64,000 nt of DNA, taken from positions 1 through 64,000 of the forward strand of contig NZ_MDEQ02000013.1 in assembly GCF_001883705.2 (NCBI RefSeq). The letters run 5' to 3'. Origin of the DNA: Burkholderia catarinensis (GTDB lineage Bacteria > Pseudomonadota > Gammaproteobacteria > Burkholderiales > Burkholderiaceae). Every line of letters starts with the position of its first letter. The stretch's first letter is position 1. Below the pieces are notes generated by a model. That model made no database searches and was not told the origin of the DNA. It saw nothing but the letters and a program-made list of their open reading frames with translations. This document shows, in pieces, positions 28,808-37,087 of this stretch. Both the position numbers and the translations under genes were made by a program.

Positions 28808-29563
28808 ATGGCGACCGCGACCTTCCGCTTCCACGACGAACTGAACGCCTTTCTCCCGCGCACGCAGCGCGACCGCGCGTTCGGGTGCGCGTGTGCGCGC
28901 GATGCGACGGTGAAGCATGCGATCGAGGCACTCGGCGTCCCGCATACCGAAATCGGCCGGCTCTGCGTGAACGACGCGCCGGCCGCGCTCGACCGGCCGC
29001 TCGACGACGGCGACCGCGTCGAAGCCTTTCCGGAACGCGCGCAGCCGGCGGCGAACGGAGCAGCCGCGCCGCGACCGACGCCATGGCGCTTCGTCGCCGA
29101 CGCGCATCTCGGCGGCCTCGCGCAACTGTTGCGCCTCGCGGGCTTCGACACCTGCTACGACAACCACTACCGCGACGACGAGCTCGCGGCGCTCGCCGCG
29201 CGAGAGGGCCGGATCGTGCTGACCCGCGACCGCGAGCTGCTCAAGCGGCGCGCGGTCGAGCGCGGCTGCTACGTGCACGCGCTGCAGCCGGCCGACCAGC
29301 TGCACGAACTGTTCGCGCGGCTCGATCTCGCGCCGCACATGCGGCCGTTCCGGCTGTGCCTGCGCTGCAATGCACCGCTGCATCCGCTCGACGCGGCCGC
29401 CGCCGCGCCGCGCGTGCCGCCCGGCGTCCGCCTGCGGCACCGGCGCTTCGCCGCGTGCGACGTGTGCCGGCGCGTGTTCTGGGAAGGGTCGCACTGGCGG
29501 CGCATGCGCACGGTAGTCGACGCGATGCGCGCGCCGCCGCCGTCCGACGCTCGCGACGCCTGA
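28808..29563 (+). CDS. Mut7-C RNase-domain protein with ubiquitin-like N-terminus
   Basis: A 251-residue two-domain protein. Residues 1-80 resemble the Mut7-C ubiquitin-like (ThiS/MoaD-like) domain. From about residue 90 the PIN-like Mut7-C domain begins (WRFVADAHLGGLAQLLRLAG), with acidic residues in ADAHLGG, YRDDE and LTRDRELLKRR as candidate metal ligands, and a zinc ribbon CLRCN...CDVC near the C-terminus. The family is a predicted RNA nuclease found in many bacteria, with no clear physiological role. It lies divergent from the dehydrogenase gene. Confidence 0.87.
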   Translation: MATATFRFHDELNAFLPRTQRDRAFGCACARDATVKHAIEALGVPHTEIGRLCVNDAPAALDRPLDDGDRVEAFPERAQPAANGAAAPRPTPWRFVADAHLGGLAQLLRLAGFDTCYDNHYRDDELAALAAREGRIVLTRDRELLKRRAVERGCYVHALQPADQLHELFARLDLAPHMRPFRLCLRCNAPLHPLDAAAAAPRVPPGVRLRHRRFAACDVCRRVFWEGSHWRRMRTVVDAMRAPPPSDARDA

Positions 29564-29604
29564 AAAAACAAAACCCCGCATGCCGAAGCGTGCGGGGTTT
29601 CTCG
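29564..29604. terminator. Bidirectional terminator between convergent genes
   Basis: AAACCCCGCA and TGCGGGGTTT (29571-29580/29591-29600) form a 10-bp stem, with an A-run upstream that serves the minus strand and a shorter T-run downstream. Confidence 0.75.
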
Positions 29605-29641
29605 ACTGGCGGCCGGCTATGCCGGCCCCGACGAAGCGTGC

Positions 29642-29875
29642 TTAGTTTGCTGCGCCTGCGTCGTTCGTGCCGGCTGCCGAAGCGGCTGCGGCCTTCGCCT
29701 TGCCTTTTGCCGAACCGTGCTGCTTCAGCGCGTGCTTCGGCTTGCTGTGATCCTTCTTCATCGGTGCCGGTGCGGAAGCCGACATGTCGGCTTCCGGCGC
29801 GGACGCCTGCGCGAATGCCGAAACCGATGCGAGAGCGAATGCTGCGGTCATGATCGAAGCGAGCGTCTTCTTCAT
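29642..29875 (-). CDS. Small exported lysine/alanine-rich protein
   Basis: A 77-residue protein: signal peptide MKKTLASIMTAAFALASVSA with cleavage at AFAQA, then a mature part of about 55 residues rich in Ala, Lys, Ser and Pro (MKKDHSKPKHALKQHGSAKG). It is basic and probably disordered. GGAAG lies before the ATG at 29875. Similar small exported proteins are common in Burkholderia and uncharacterised. The upstream leader has a 7-bp GATGCGA/TCGCATC inverted repeat at 29921-29939. Confidence 0.7.
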   Translation of the reverse strand: MKKTLASIMTAAFALASVSAFAQASAPEADMSASAPAPMKKDHSKPKHALKQHGSAKGKAKAAAASAAGTNDAGAAN

Positions 29876-30234
29876 TGTTCTTCCTTTAGCGGAGAAAAAG
29901 TCAAACGTACCGGTAGTAAAGATGCGAGGCATTCGCATCGGAGCGCCAGGCCGGGGGCCGGCTTGCGCCGTTCCGCCGCGACAAAACCTGATGCACCGGT
30001 TCCATAACGCACTGCCTTCGCGGCAAGTTGACACGTTGCTTGCGCCCCTCGGGTTTCCTCGGGGGCAGACGCGTCTTCCCGCGCCGGCGAGCCGGCCCGG
30101 CGGCCTCCGCCGTGGCCCCGCGAACCCGCTCGCGCGCCATCGGGACGACGCTTATACTGGCGTCCATCCGTCCCTTTCCCCGGAAACCGGATCGCGGCCG
30201 GTCGCCAGACCGCCGCCGTCTCGAGGCGCTCAAA
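29876..30234. other. Divergent promoter region
   Basis: No separate gene. TATACT at 30153-30158 is a good -10 for the adaptor gene, and GAGG at 30222-30226 is its ribosome-binding site. The inverted repeat 29921-29939 belongs to the leader of the leftward small gene. An open frame that continues back to 30028 lies partly upstream of the likely transcription start. Confidence 0.4.
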
Positions 30235-31440
30235 TTGCCCGATCACAATCTGGACAAACTGAAAATCGACCGGCGTCCGATCGCACCGGTGCCACGCCGG
30301 CGCAGGTGGGTCCGCTATGCGGCCGCCGCCGCGATCATCATCGTCGCGATCGCCGCCGGCCTCGCGCTCACCGGCCGGCCGACGGTCGAAACCACGTCCG
30401 TCACGTCCGCCTACCCGTACCAGAACGACACACAACTCAATGCGACCGGCTATGTCGTGCCGCAGCGCAAGGCCGCGGTCGCGTCGAAGGGCCAGGGGCG
30501 CGTCGAATGGCTCGGCGTGCTCGAAGGCACGCGCGTGAAGAAGGGCGAGATCATCGCGCGACTCGAAAGCCGCGACGTGGAAGCCTCGCTGGCGCAGGCG
30601 CGCGCGCAGGTGCTGGTCTCCCGCGCGAACCTCGGCGTCGCGCAGGCGGAACTGAAGGACGCGCAGATCGCGCTGCGCCGCACCGCCGTGCTCGCACCGA
30701 AGGGCGCGGTGCCGGCCGCCCAGCTCGACACCGACACGGCCCGCACGAACAAGGCGCGCGCGACGCTCGGCAGCGACCAGGCCGCGATCGCGTCCGCCGA
30801 AGCGAATGCGCAGGCCGCGCAGGTCGCGGTCGACCAGACGGTGATCCGCGCGCCGTTCGACGGCATCGTGCTCGCGAAACATGCGAACGTCGGCGACAAC
30901 ATCACGCCGTTCTCGTCCGCGTCGGACAGCAAGGGCGCGGTCGTGACGATCGCCGACATGGACACGCTCGAGGTCGAGGCCGACGTCGCCGAATCGAACA
31001 TCGCGAAGATCCGCGCCGAGCAGCCGTGCGAGATCCAGCTCGACGCGCTGCCCGACATGCGCTTCGCGGGCCGCGTGTCGCGCATCGTGCCGACCGTCGA
31101 CCGCTCGAAGGCCACCGTGCTCGTGAAAGTGCGCTTCGTCGACCGCGACGAACGCGTGCTGCCCGACATGAGCGCGAAGATCGCATTCCTGTCGAAGCCC
31201 GTGTCGGCGCAGGACCGGCAGCCCGTGACGGCCGTGCAGGCAAGCGCGATCGTGGAACGCGACGGCCGGCCGGTCGTGTTCGCCGTAAAGGACGACACCG
31301 TGCGCGCGACGCCCGTGACGGCGGGCATGCGGATCGGCGAATTGGTTGCAATCCGCGGCGTGAAGCCCGGCGATACGGTCGTGCTCGCACCGGGCGCAAA
31401 GCTGAAGGACGGCGCGAAAGTGACCGTCGCGAAGAAGTAG
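30235..31440 (+). CDS. MacA-like periplasmic adaptor (membrane fusion protein)
   Basis: A 401-residue periplasmic adaptor linking an inner-membrane ABC exporter to the outer membrane. One N-terminal membrane span (YAAAAAIIIVAIAAGLAL) is followed by the lipoyl half-motifs, a long coiled-coil hairpin (QARAQVLVSRANLGVAQAEL, about residues 120-200), then beta-barrel and membrane-proximal domains. The TTG at 30235 is chosen because GAGG precedes it and a TATACT -10 lies at 30153; the open frame upstream to 30028 is arginine-rich and unlike the family. It forms an operon with the ATPase (8 bp away) and two permease genes. Usual annotation as an RND adaptor would be misleading here, since the partners are ABC proteins. 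Confidence 0.85.
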   Translation: MPDHNLDKLKIDRRPIAPVPRRRRWVRYAAAAAIIIVAIAAGLALTGRPTVETTSVTSAYPYQNDTQLNATGYVVPQRKAAVASKGQGRVEWLGVLEGTRVKKGEIIARLESRDVEASLAQARAQVLVSRANLGVAQAELKDAQIALRRTAVLAPKGAVPAAQLDTDTARTNKARATLGSDQAAIASAEANAQAAQVAVDQTVIRAPFDGIVLAKHANVGDNITPFSSASDSKGAVVTIADMDTLEVEADVAESNIAKIRAEQPCEIQLDALPDMRFAGRVSRIVPTVDRSKATVLVKVRFVDRDERVLPDMSAKIAFLSKPVSAQDRQPVTAVQASAIVERDGRPVVFAVKDDTVRATPVTAGMRIGELVAIRGVKPGDTVVLAPGAKLKDGAKVTVAKK

Positions 31441-31447
31441 CGCGAGC

Positions 31448-32146
31448 GTGAACGACGCACCTCCGCCCCTCGTCGAGATCAGCCACGTCGCGAAGTCGTA
31501 CCGGCGCGGCAACCAGATCGTGCCCGTGCTGACCGACATCACGCTCGACATCGGCGAAGGCGACTTCGTCGCGCTGATGGGGCCGTCCGGCTCGGGCAAG
31601 AGCACGCTGCTGAACCTGGTGGCCGGCATCGACCGGCCCGACAGCGGCGAGCTGCGCGTGGGCGGCCTCGACATCTCGCAGCTCGCGGAAGCGCAACTGG
31701 CCGAATGGCGCGCGGCGAACGTCGGCTTCATCTTCCAGTTCTACAACCTGATGCCCGTGCTCACCGCGTTCGAGAACGTCGAGCTGCCGCTGATGCTCAC
31801 GCACCTGTCGCGCCGCGAACGGCGCGAGCGCGTCGAGCTCGTGCTCGACATGGTGAACCTCGGCGACCGGACGAGCCATTACCCGTCCGAGCTGTCGGGC
31901 GGCCAGCAGCAGCGGGTCGCGATCGCGCGCGCGCTGATCACCGATCCCGTGCTGATCGTCGCCGACGAGCCGACCGGCGACCTCGACCGCGCGTCGGCCT
32001 CCGACGTGCTCGCGATGCTGCAGCGGATGAACGCCGAACTCGGCAAGACGATCATCATGGTGACCCACGACGCGCACGCGGCCGGCGCCGCGCAGTCGCT
32101 CGTGCATCTGGAAAAAGGGGAGCTGATCGATGGGCACGCCGGCTGA
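31448..32146 (+). CDS. ABC exporter ATP-binding protein (MacB/LolD type)
   Basis: A 232-residue ATPase with all hallmark motifs: Walker A GPSGSGKST near residue 45, signature LSGGQQQR near 150, Walker B VLIVADEPTGDLD near 167 and the H-loop VTHD near 205. Members of this group drive FtsX-type permeases for lipoprotein release, peptide or macrolide export. The start is a GTG at 31448. It is coupled to the adaptor gene upstream and to the first permease gene 21 bp downstream. Confidence 0.95.
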   Translation: MNDAPPPLVEISHVAKSYRRGNQIVPVLTDITLDIGEGDFVALMGPSGSGKSTLLNLVAGIDRPDSGELRVGGLDISQLAEAQLAEWRAANVGFIFQFYNLMPVLTAFENVELPLMLTHLSRRERRERVELVLDMVNLGDRTSHYPSELSGGQQQRVAIARALITDPVLIVADEPTGDLDRASASDVLAMLQRMNAELGKTIIMVTHDAHAAGAAQSLVHLEKGELIDGHAG

Positions 32147-32167
32147 CCGGCTGCGGGAGCACGCACG

Positions 32168-33322
32168 ATGTATGTGCTGAAGCTGATCGCGCGCAACGCG
32201 CTGCGGCACCGGCTGCGCACGCTGCTGACCGTGCTCGGGCTGACCATCGCGGTACTGGCGTTCGGGCTGCTGCACACCGTCGTCGATGCGTGGTACGCGG
32301 GCGCGGCCGCCGCGTCCAGCGGACGGCTCGTCACGCGCAATGCAATCTCGCTCGTGTTTCCGCTGCCCGTCAGCTACGAGAACCGGATTCGCGGCGTCGA
32401 CGGCGTGACGGCCGTAGTGCGCTCGAACTGGTTCGGCGGCATCTACCGCGACCCGAAGAACTTCTTCGCGAGCTTCGCGGTGTCGGACAACTATCTCGAC
32501 CTGTATCCGGAATTCATCATCCCCGCGCAGCAGCGCGCCGACTACAACCGCGACCGCCGCGGCTGCCTCGTCGGCCGCCAGCTCGCGACGCAGTTCGGCT
32601 TCAAGATCGGCGACGTGATCCCGCTCAAGGGCACGATCTATCCGGGCACGTGGGATTTCGTCGTGCACGGGATCCTCGACGGCCGCGACGACTCGACGAT
32701 CACGCGCCAACTGGTGTTCCACTGGGACTACCTGAACGAGACGGTGCGCCAGCGCACGCCGAAACAGGCCGACCAGGTCGGCGTATTCGTGCTCGGCGTC
32801 GCGAACCCCGACGACGGCGCGGCGATCGCGCGCAACGTCGACGCGGTGTTCAAGAACTCGCTGGCCGAAACGCTGACCGAGACCGAGCAGGCGTTCCAGC
32901 TCGGCTTCGTCGCGATGTCGAACCAGATCATCGCGGCGATCCGCCTCGTCTCGTACGTGGTGATCCTGATCATCATGGCCGTGATGGCCAACGCGATGGC
33001 GATGAGCGCGCGCGAACGGACGGCCGAATACGCGACGCTGAAGGCGCTCGGCTTCGGCCCCGGGTTCCTCGCGCTGATCGTGTTCGGCGAATCGGTGGTG
33101 ATCGCGGTGGCCGGCGGCGGGCTCGCGATCCTCGCGACGCCGCCCGCCGCGAGCCTGTTCAAGCAGGCGGCCGGCGGCATTTTCCCGGTGTTCAGGGTGT
33201 CGACCGAGACCGTCGCGCTGCAGGCCGCGTGCTCGATCGCGGTCGGCATCGCGGCCGCGATCGTGCCGGCGTGGCAAGCGGCGCGCGTGCGCGTCGTCGA
33301 AGGCCTGCGGGCTATCGGGTAG
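32168..33322 (+). CDS. FtsX/MacB-type ABC permease, first of two
   Basis: A 384-residue permease with the four-span FtsX topology: one N-terminal helix (TLLTVLGLTIAVLAFGLL near residue 22), a large periplasmic MacB-PCD-like domain to about residue 250, then three C-terminal helices (IRLVSYVVILIIMAVMANAM near 265, LIVFGESVVIAVAGGGLAIL near 310, and VALQAACSIAVGIAAAIVPA near 350; each quoted at most 20 residues). It ends with TAG at 33320, one base before the target duplication of the MITE-like element. Confidence 0.92.
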   Translation: MYVLKLIARNALRHRLRTLLTVLGLTIAVLAFGLLHTVVDAWYAGAAAASSGRLVTRNAISLVFPLPVSYENRIRGVDGVTAVVRSNWFGGIYRDPKNFFASFAVSDNYLDLYPEFIIPAQQRADYNRDRRGCLVGRQLATQFGFKIGDVIPLKGTIYPGTWDFVVHGILDGRDDSTITRQLVFHWDYLNETVRQRTPKQADQVGVFVLGVANPDDGAAIARNVDAVFKNSLAETLTETEQAFQLGFVAMSNQIIAAIRLVSYVVILIIMAVMANAMAMSARERTAEYATLKALGFGPGFLALIVFGESVVIAVAGGGLAILATPPAASLFKQAAGGIFPVFRVSTETVALQAACSIAVGIAAAIVPAWQAARVRVVEGLRAIG

Positions 33323-33324
33323 TA

Positions 33325-33607
33325 GGGTCTGTTTACATATGGAACGTACATGCGAATGCCCGAAATCGCTCGGAGGGCAAGAAGTGAGGAGCGCCGTTTG
33401 GCCGTGCCAAACAAGCGACGAGCGACGCCGCCATACGGGCGATTTCGGGCATTCCCGTGACTTGAATTTTTTAATTTGGGGTTGCCACGAGAACGGCCGC
33501 TCGCCGCGTTGCGCTCCTTGCGAATACGTCAGTATTCGCGGCGTCACGCGCCTCGCGAGCGGCCGTTCTCGTGGCAACGCATGCACGTTCCATATGTAAA
33601 CAGACCC
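33325..33607. mobile_element. MITE-like element with 30-bp terminal inverted repeats
   Basis: A 283-bp element that begins GGGTCTGTTTACATATGGAA and ends in the reverse complement. The ends match over about 30 bases with one mismatch (33325-33354 against 33578-33607). It is flanked by TA on both sides (33323-33324 and 33608-33609), fitting a 2-bp target duplication. Inside are two further perfect inverted repeats: 16 bp at 33354-33369/33439-33454, and 24 bp at 33481-33504/33555-33578, with a smaller hairpin nested at 33520-33539. There is no transposase gene; the 86-codon frame within is not protein-like. It is best explained as a non-autonomous transposable element. No IS family could be assigned from memory. 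Confidence 0.8.
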
Positions 33608-33611
33608 TAGC

Positions 33612-34778
33612 ATGGCGATCCTGCTCACCTACATCGCGCGCAACCTGTGGACCCGGCGGCTCACCACCGCGCTCACCGCGGGCGGGATGGCGCTCGTGAT
33701 CTTCGTGTTCGCGACGGTGCAGATGCTCGACGCGGGGCTCACGAAGACGCTCGTATCGACCGGCGAACCCGACAACGCCGTGGTGATCCGCAAGGGCGCC
33801 GAAACCGAGATCCAGAGTTCGATCGACCACCAGCAGGCCAACGCGCTCGAGATGCACCCGGCTGTCGCGCTCGGCCCCGACGGCCGGCCGCTCGTGTCGA
33901 AGGAGGCCGTCGTGCTGATCTCGCTGGTGAAGACGTCGACCGGCAAGCCGTCGAACGTCGTGATCCGCGGCGTATCGCCGGCCGGCCTCGTGCTGCGCCC
34001 GCACGTGAAACTCGCGGCCGGCCGCCCGTTCGTGCCCGGCTCGTCGGAAATCATCGTCGGCAGCGCGATCGCGAAAGGCTTCAGCGGCACGCAGCTCGGC
34101 GACAGCCTGCATTTCGCGCAGCGCGACTGGACCATCGTCGGCATCTTCGACGCGGGCGGCAGCGGCTTCGATTCGGAAATCTGGGGCGACGTCGACCAGT
34201 TGATGCAGTCGTTCCGGCGCACCAGCTATTCGTCGATGGTGCTGCGCATCCCGAGCGCCGACGGCTTCGCGCGCTTCAAGGCCGACATCGACGTCGACCC
34301 GCGGCTGACCGACGAGGCGAAACGCGAACAGACTTTCTACGGCGACCAGTCGAAGGCGCTGTCGAGGTTCATCAACATCCTCGGCATCACGCTGTCGACG
34401 ATCTTCTCGATCGCCGCGATGATCGGCGCGATGATCACGATGTATGCCTCGGTCGCGAACCGCGTCGCCGAGATCGGCACGCTGCGCGCGCTCGGCTTCA
34501 AGCGCATGAACGTGCTCGCCGCATTCCTGCTGGAAGCGCTGCTGCTCGGCTTCGTCGGCGGCGTCGCGGGGCTCGCGTGCGCGTCGCTGATGCAGTTCGC
34601 GTCGTTCTCGACGACCAACTTCCAGACCTTCGCGGACCTGTCGTTCCGCTTCGTGCTGACACCCGCGATCGTCGTGAAGACGCTGCTGTTCTCGCTCGTG
34701 ATGGGGCTCGTCGGCGGGTTCCTGCCGGCGATGCGCGCCGCGCGGCTGAAGATCGTCGACGCGCTGCGCGCGCAGTGA
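33612..34778 (+). CDS. FtsX/MacB-type ABC permease, second of two
   Basis: A 388-residue permease with the same layout as the first: N-terminal helix (LTAGGMALVIFVFATVQML), a periplasmic domain with GSAIAKGFSGTQLGDSLHF, and three C-terminal helices, the first containing TLSTIFSIAAMIGAMITMYA and followed by the typical RVAEIGTLRALGFKRMN loop. The two permeases would form a heterodimer around one ATPase dimer. The ATG at 33612 lies four bases after the inserted element, and no good ribosome-binding site is left ahead of it. Convergent with the carotenoid oxygenase gene. Confidence 0.92.
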   Translation: MAILLTYIARNLWTRRLTTALTAGGMALVIFVFATVQMLDAGLTKTLVSTGEPDNAVVIRKGAETEIQSSIDHQQANALEMHPAVALGPDGRPLVSKEAVVLISLVKTSTGKPSNVVIRGVSPAGLVLRPHVKLAAGRPFVPGSSEIIVGSAIAKGFSGTQLGDSLHFAQRDWTIVGIFDAGGSGFDSEIWGDVDQLMQSFRRTSYSSMVLRIPSADGFARFKADIDVDPRLTDEAKREQTFYGDQSKALSRFINILGITLSTIFSIAAMIGAMITMYASVANRVAEIGTLRALGFKRMNVLAAFLLEALLLGFVGGVAGLACASLMQFASFSTTNFQTFADLSFRFVLTPAIVVKTLLFSLVMGLVGGFLPAMRAARLKIVDALRAQ

Positions 34779-34791
34779 CGCGCCCGGCTGC

Positions 34792-36123
34792 TCACCGCTC
34801 GCGCGGCACCCACGCGCCGTGGAACCCGGCCGGCACGCGGCGCGGCAGATGCACGGTCGCGACCGGCTCCCCATCGATCGCGCGGGCATCGAGAATCACG
34901 ACGTCGCTCGTATCGGTCGCCGCGCGATAGACCATCACCAGCAGCCAGCCGTCGTCCTCGTCGACGCCGCCGGGGCGCGGCACGAACACGGGCTCGCCGT
35001 TCTGGTCGCCGGCCGGCACCGCGTAATGCGTCGTCGTGCCGCGCGCGTGGTCGAAGCGCATCACGCCGCGCATTTCCGCGTTGTTCGGCTGCTCGACCGC
35101 ATACAGATAGCGGTACTGGCGCCCGGTCCGGCTTTCGTTGATACGCGGCAACTCGATGCCGCCGTCGGCGAGCGGCCCTTCGTCGATCAGCCCGTTCGCC
35201 GTGTCGATCACGTAGCGCCACAGCTCGCCGACCGGGTTGTCGGCGAAACGGCCCGTACGCGTGTCGAGCCGCAGGAACGACGGATAGCGCACCGCATCGA
35301 GCACGATGCACGACGCGTCGCAGTCGTATGCGTTCACGACGTGCTGGATGAAGCACGGCTCGACGCCGAACCAGCACACGTCGCCGCCGTGGCGCGGGAT
35401 CACGCCGATGCGCGCGGGCCGGTCGTCGTGCCAGCGCAGCGGCATCCGGTGGCCCTGCGCCAGCAGCGAGAAGTCGTAGCCGACATTCAGGTCGAGCAGC
35501 AGGCTGCGGGTCTCGGTAATCGCGAGGTCGTGCATCATCGACGGCGCGGGCAGGTCGACGGCGATGTCGACACGCTGCACGCCGTGCGCGTCGACGACGC
35601 CGTAGCGCAGCCACGGCGCGCGCCAGTCCGCGCGAAACGCGATCAGCTCGCCGGTCACCGGATCGACCTTCGGATGCGCGGTCATGCCGCCGCCGAAACC
35701 CGCGCGCCGAGCCGGCACGCCGAGCGAATCGAGCGTGGCCGTGATCGCGAACGGCGCGCCGCCCTCCGCCAGCGCGAGCAATTCGCCGGCATGCTGCAGC
35801 ACGTTCACGTTCGGATTGGTGTCGGGCAGGTGCGGCGCCCGCGCGGGCGCATGCACGGCGGCCCAGCGCTGCGTGCGCGCCCAGCGGTTCCGGTAGCCGG
35901 TCGCGCGGCCGTTGTCGAACGCGATTGCGTGCAGCATCGCAGCTTCCGGCCACCACGACAGCATGTCGTTCCCTTCGAAGCGGCCACCCGGCGGATTCGG
36001 GCCGTTGCGCAGCAGCGTGCCGTCGAGTTCGCGCGGGACGGCGCCCGTCACGCGCAGGTCGACTAAATCGACTTCGTCGGCGACCGGCGCGATCGCGCCG
36101 CGGTTCAGGTCGAATACGGTCAT
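34792..36123 (-). CDS. Carotenoid oxygenase-family protein (retinal pigment epithelium 65 fold)
   Basis: A 443-residue seven-bladed propeller enzyme of the carotenoid cleavage family. The four iron-ligand histidines can be seen in TAHPKVD, MMHDLAIT, FIQHVVNAYD and, at the C-terminus, GFHGAW. Bacterial members cleave carotenoids, apocarotenoids or stilbenoid/lignin-type double bonds; none of those pathways is nearby, so the substrate is open. It is 15 bp downstream of the DUF2239 gene and probably cotranscribed with it. Confidence 0.92.
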   Translation of the reverse strand: MTVFDLNRGAIAPVADEVDLVDLRVTGAVPRELDGTLLRNGPNPPGGRFEGNDMLSWWPEAAMLHAIAFDNGRATGYRNRWARTQRWAAVHAPARAPHLPDTNPNVNVLQHAGELLALAEGGAPFAITATLDSLGVPARRAGFGGGMTAHPKVDPVTGELIAFRADWRAPWLRYGVVDAHGVQRVDIAVDLPAPSMMHDLAITETRSLLLDLNVGYDFSLLAQGHRMPLRWHDDRPARIGVIPRHGGDVCWFGVEPCFIQHVVNAYDCDASCIVLDAVRYPSFLRLDTRTGRFADNPVGELWRYVIDTANGLIDEGPLADGGIELPRINESRTGRQYRYLYAVEQPNNAEMRGVMRFDHARGTTTHYAVPAGDQNGEPVFVPRPGGVDEDDGWLLVMVYRAATDTSDVVILDARAIDGEPVATVHLPRRVPAGFHGAWVPRER

Positions 36124-36138
36124 CGCATCGGTGCTCCG

Positions 36139-36774
36139 TCAGCAGTCTTCGGCGGACGGCGGCAGGTCGCCGCGCGCCAGCGCAAGCGCATGGTCGCGCA
36201 CGTCGTCCGGCCAGCCGGCGATCAATTCGACCAGCCGCGCCGGATCGTTCGCATACAGCGCCCGCGCGGCCTCCTCGAAGCCGGGCAGGTCACCCGCCAT
36301 CGCCGACATGAAGTGGTACGCGCGCGCTTGCGCGTCGCGGCGCCGGTCGGCCGCCGCATGCGTGCGCCGCGCGTCCTCGACGAGCTTGCGCAACGCGACG
36401 GACGCGCCGCCCGGCTGCGCGGCGAGCCATTCCCAGTGACGCGGCAGCAGCGTGACCTCGCGCGACACGACGCCGAGCTTCGGCCGGCCGCGGCCGCGCT
36501 GTTCGCCCGCGCCGACCGCGTCGACCGGCTCGCCGGCGGCCCCGGATGCGTCGCCCGGCGGCGGCGCATAGCGCGCGCGGATATCGTCCGCCGTGCCGCG
36601 CAGGTCAAGGTCGATCGAGCGGCCGGTCGCATCGTCGAAGATCAGGATCGTGCCGGGCGTTGCGTCGCCGGCAGCCTGCCGGACCGCGAGCGCGACCGTC
36701 GCGAGCGGGCCCGACGCGAGCCGCCGATGGCCGTCGAAGGCCGTATACGAAGGAAGGAGCGTGGAGAGTGTCAT
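36139..36774 (-). CDS. DUF2239 family protein
   Basis: A 211-residue protein of unknown function. The DUF2239 features are the N-terminal YTAFDGHRRLASGPL, the GTILIFDDATGRSIDLDLRG segment near residue 41 and the GRPKLGVVSREVTLLPRHWE block near 96. The GRPKLGV segment recalls a short DNA-contact motif of some regulators, but this is only a resemblance. It heads a two-gene unit with the carotenoid oxygenase. Two copies of TTATCCGGGTA lie in the promoter region. Confidence 0.85.
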   Translation of the reverse strand: MTLSTLLPSYTAFDGHRRLASGPLATVALAVRQAAGDATPGTILIFDDATGRSIDLDLRGTADDIRARYAPPPGDASGAAGEPVDAVGAGEQRGRGRPKLGVVSREVTLLPRHWEWLAAQPGGASVALRKLVEDARRTHAAADRRRDAQARAYHFMSAMAGDLPGFEEAARALYANDPARLVELIAGWPDDVRDHALALARGDLPPSAEDC

Positions 36775-36810
36775 CGTGGTCGCCCGCAGGCAGGAATCAG
36801 AATGACGCTA

Positions 36811-36858
36811 TTTTTATCCGGGTATAAATGAATGTCAATATTATCCGGGTAAAAATAT
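36811..36858 (-). promoter_or_regulatory. Paired TTATCCGGGTA sites upstream of the DUF2239 gene
   Basis: TTATCCGGGTA occurs at 36814-36824 and again at 36841-36851, 27 bp apart, each with a TAYCCGGRTA half-palindrome around CCGG and AT-rich flanks. They lie 40-77 bp upstream of the DUF2239 start. This spacing and repetition suggest two operator sites for an unknown regulator. Confidence 0.45.
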
Positions 36859-36892
36859 GACGGACACGCCCGCGCGGGCCAGGCCCGGCGCA

Positions 36893-36913
36893 TCGATTCA
36901 AATGCTGAATCGA
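36893..36913. promoter_or_regulatory. Inverted repeat TCGATTCA-N5-TGAATCGA upstream of gudP
   Basis: A perfect 8-bp inverted repeat with a 5-bp spacer, 175 bp ahead of gudP and 119 bp ahead of the divergent DUF2239 start. It has the form of a dimeric repressor site. The remaining bases 36914-37087 hold no gene; CGGAGGAGACA at 37075-37084 includes the gudP ribosome-binding site. Confidence 0.4.
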
Positions 36914-37087
36914 TCAAGTCAGCAATTGGCATGAAGGTACAAATTCCGACATGACAGAATGGCCCGGACGCCACGCATGCATCGGCGTCCGGTGCCCGGC
37001 CTCCAGCCGGCGGCATCGACATACATAACGCGCGCACCGACGCGCCTGCCGCACGACGGCACCTTCCGCCCTTCGGAGGAGACAGTC

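Noticed and set aside
30028..30234. Longer start for the MacA-like adaptor
   Set aside because: The extra 69 residues are arginine/proline-rich, unlike the family, and lie partly upstream of the TATACT promoter box.
33339..33599. An 86-codon frame inside the MITE-like element
   Set aside because: It is created by the inverted repeats, has no ribosome-binding site and no transposase-like motif.
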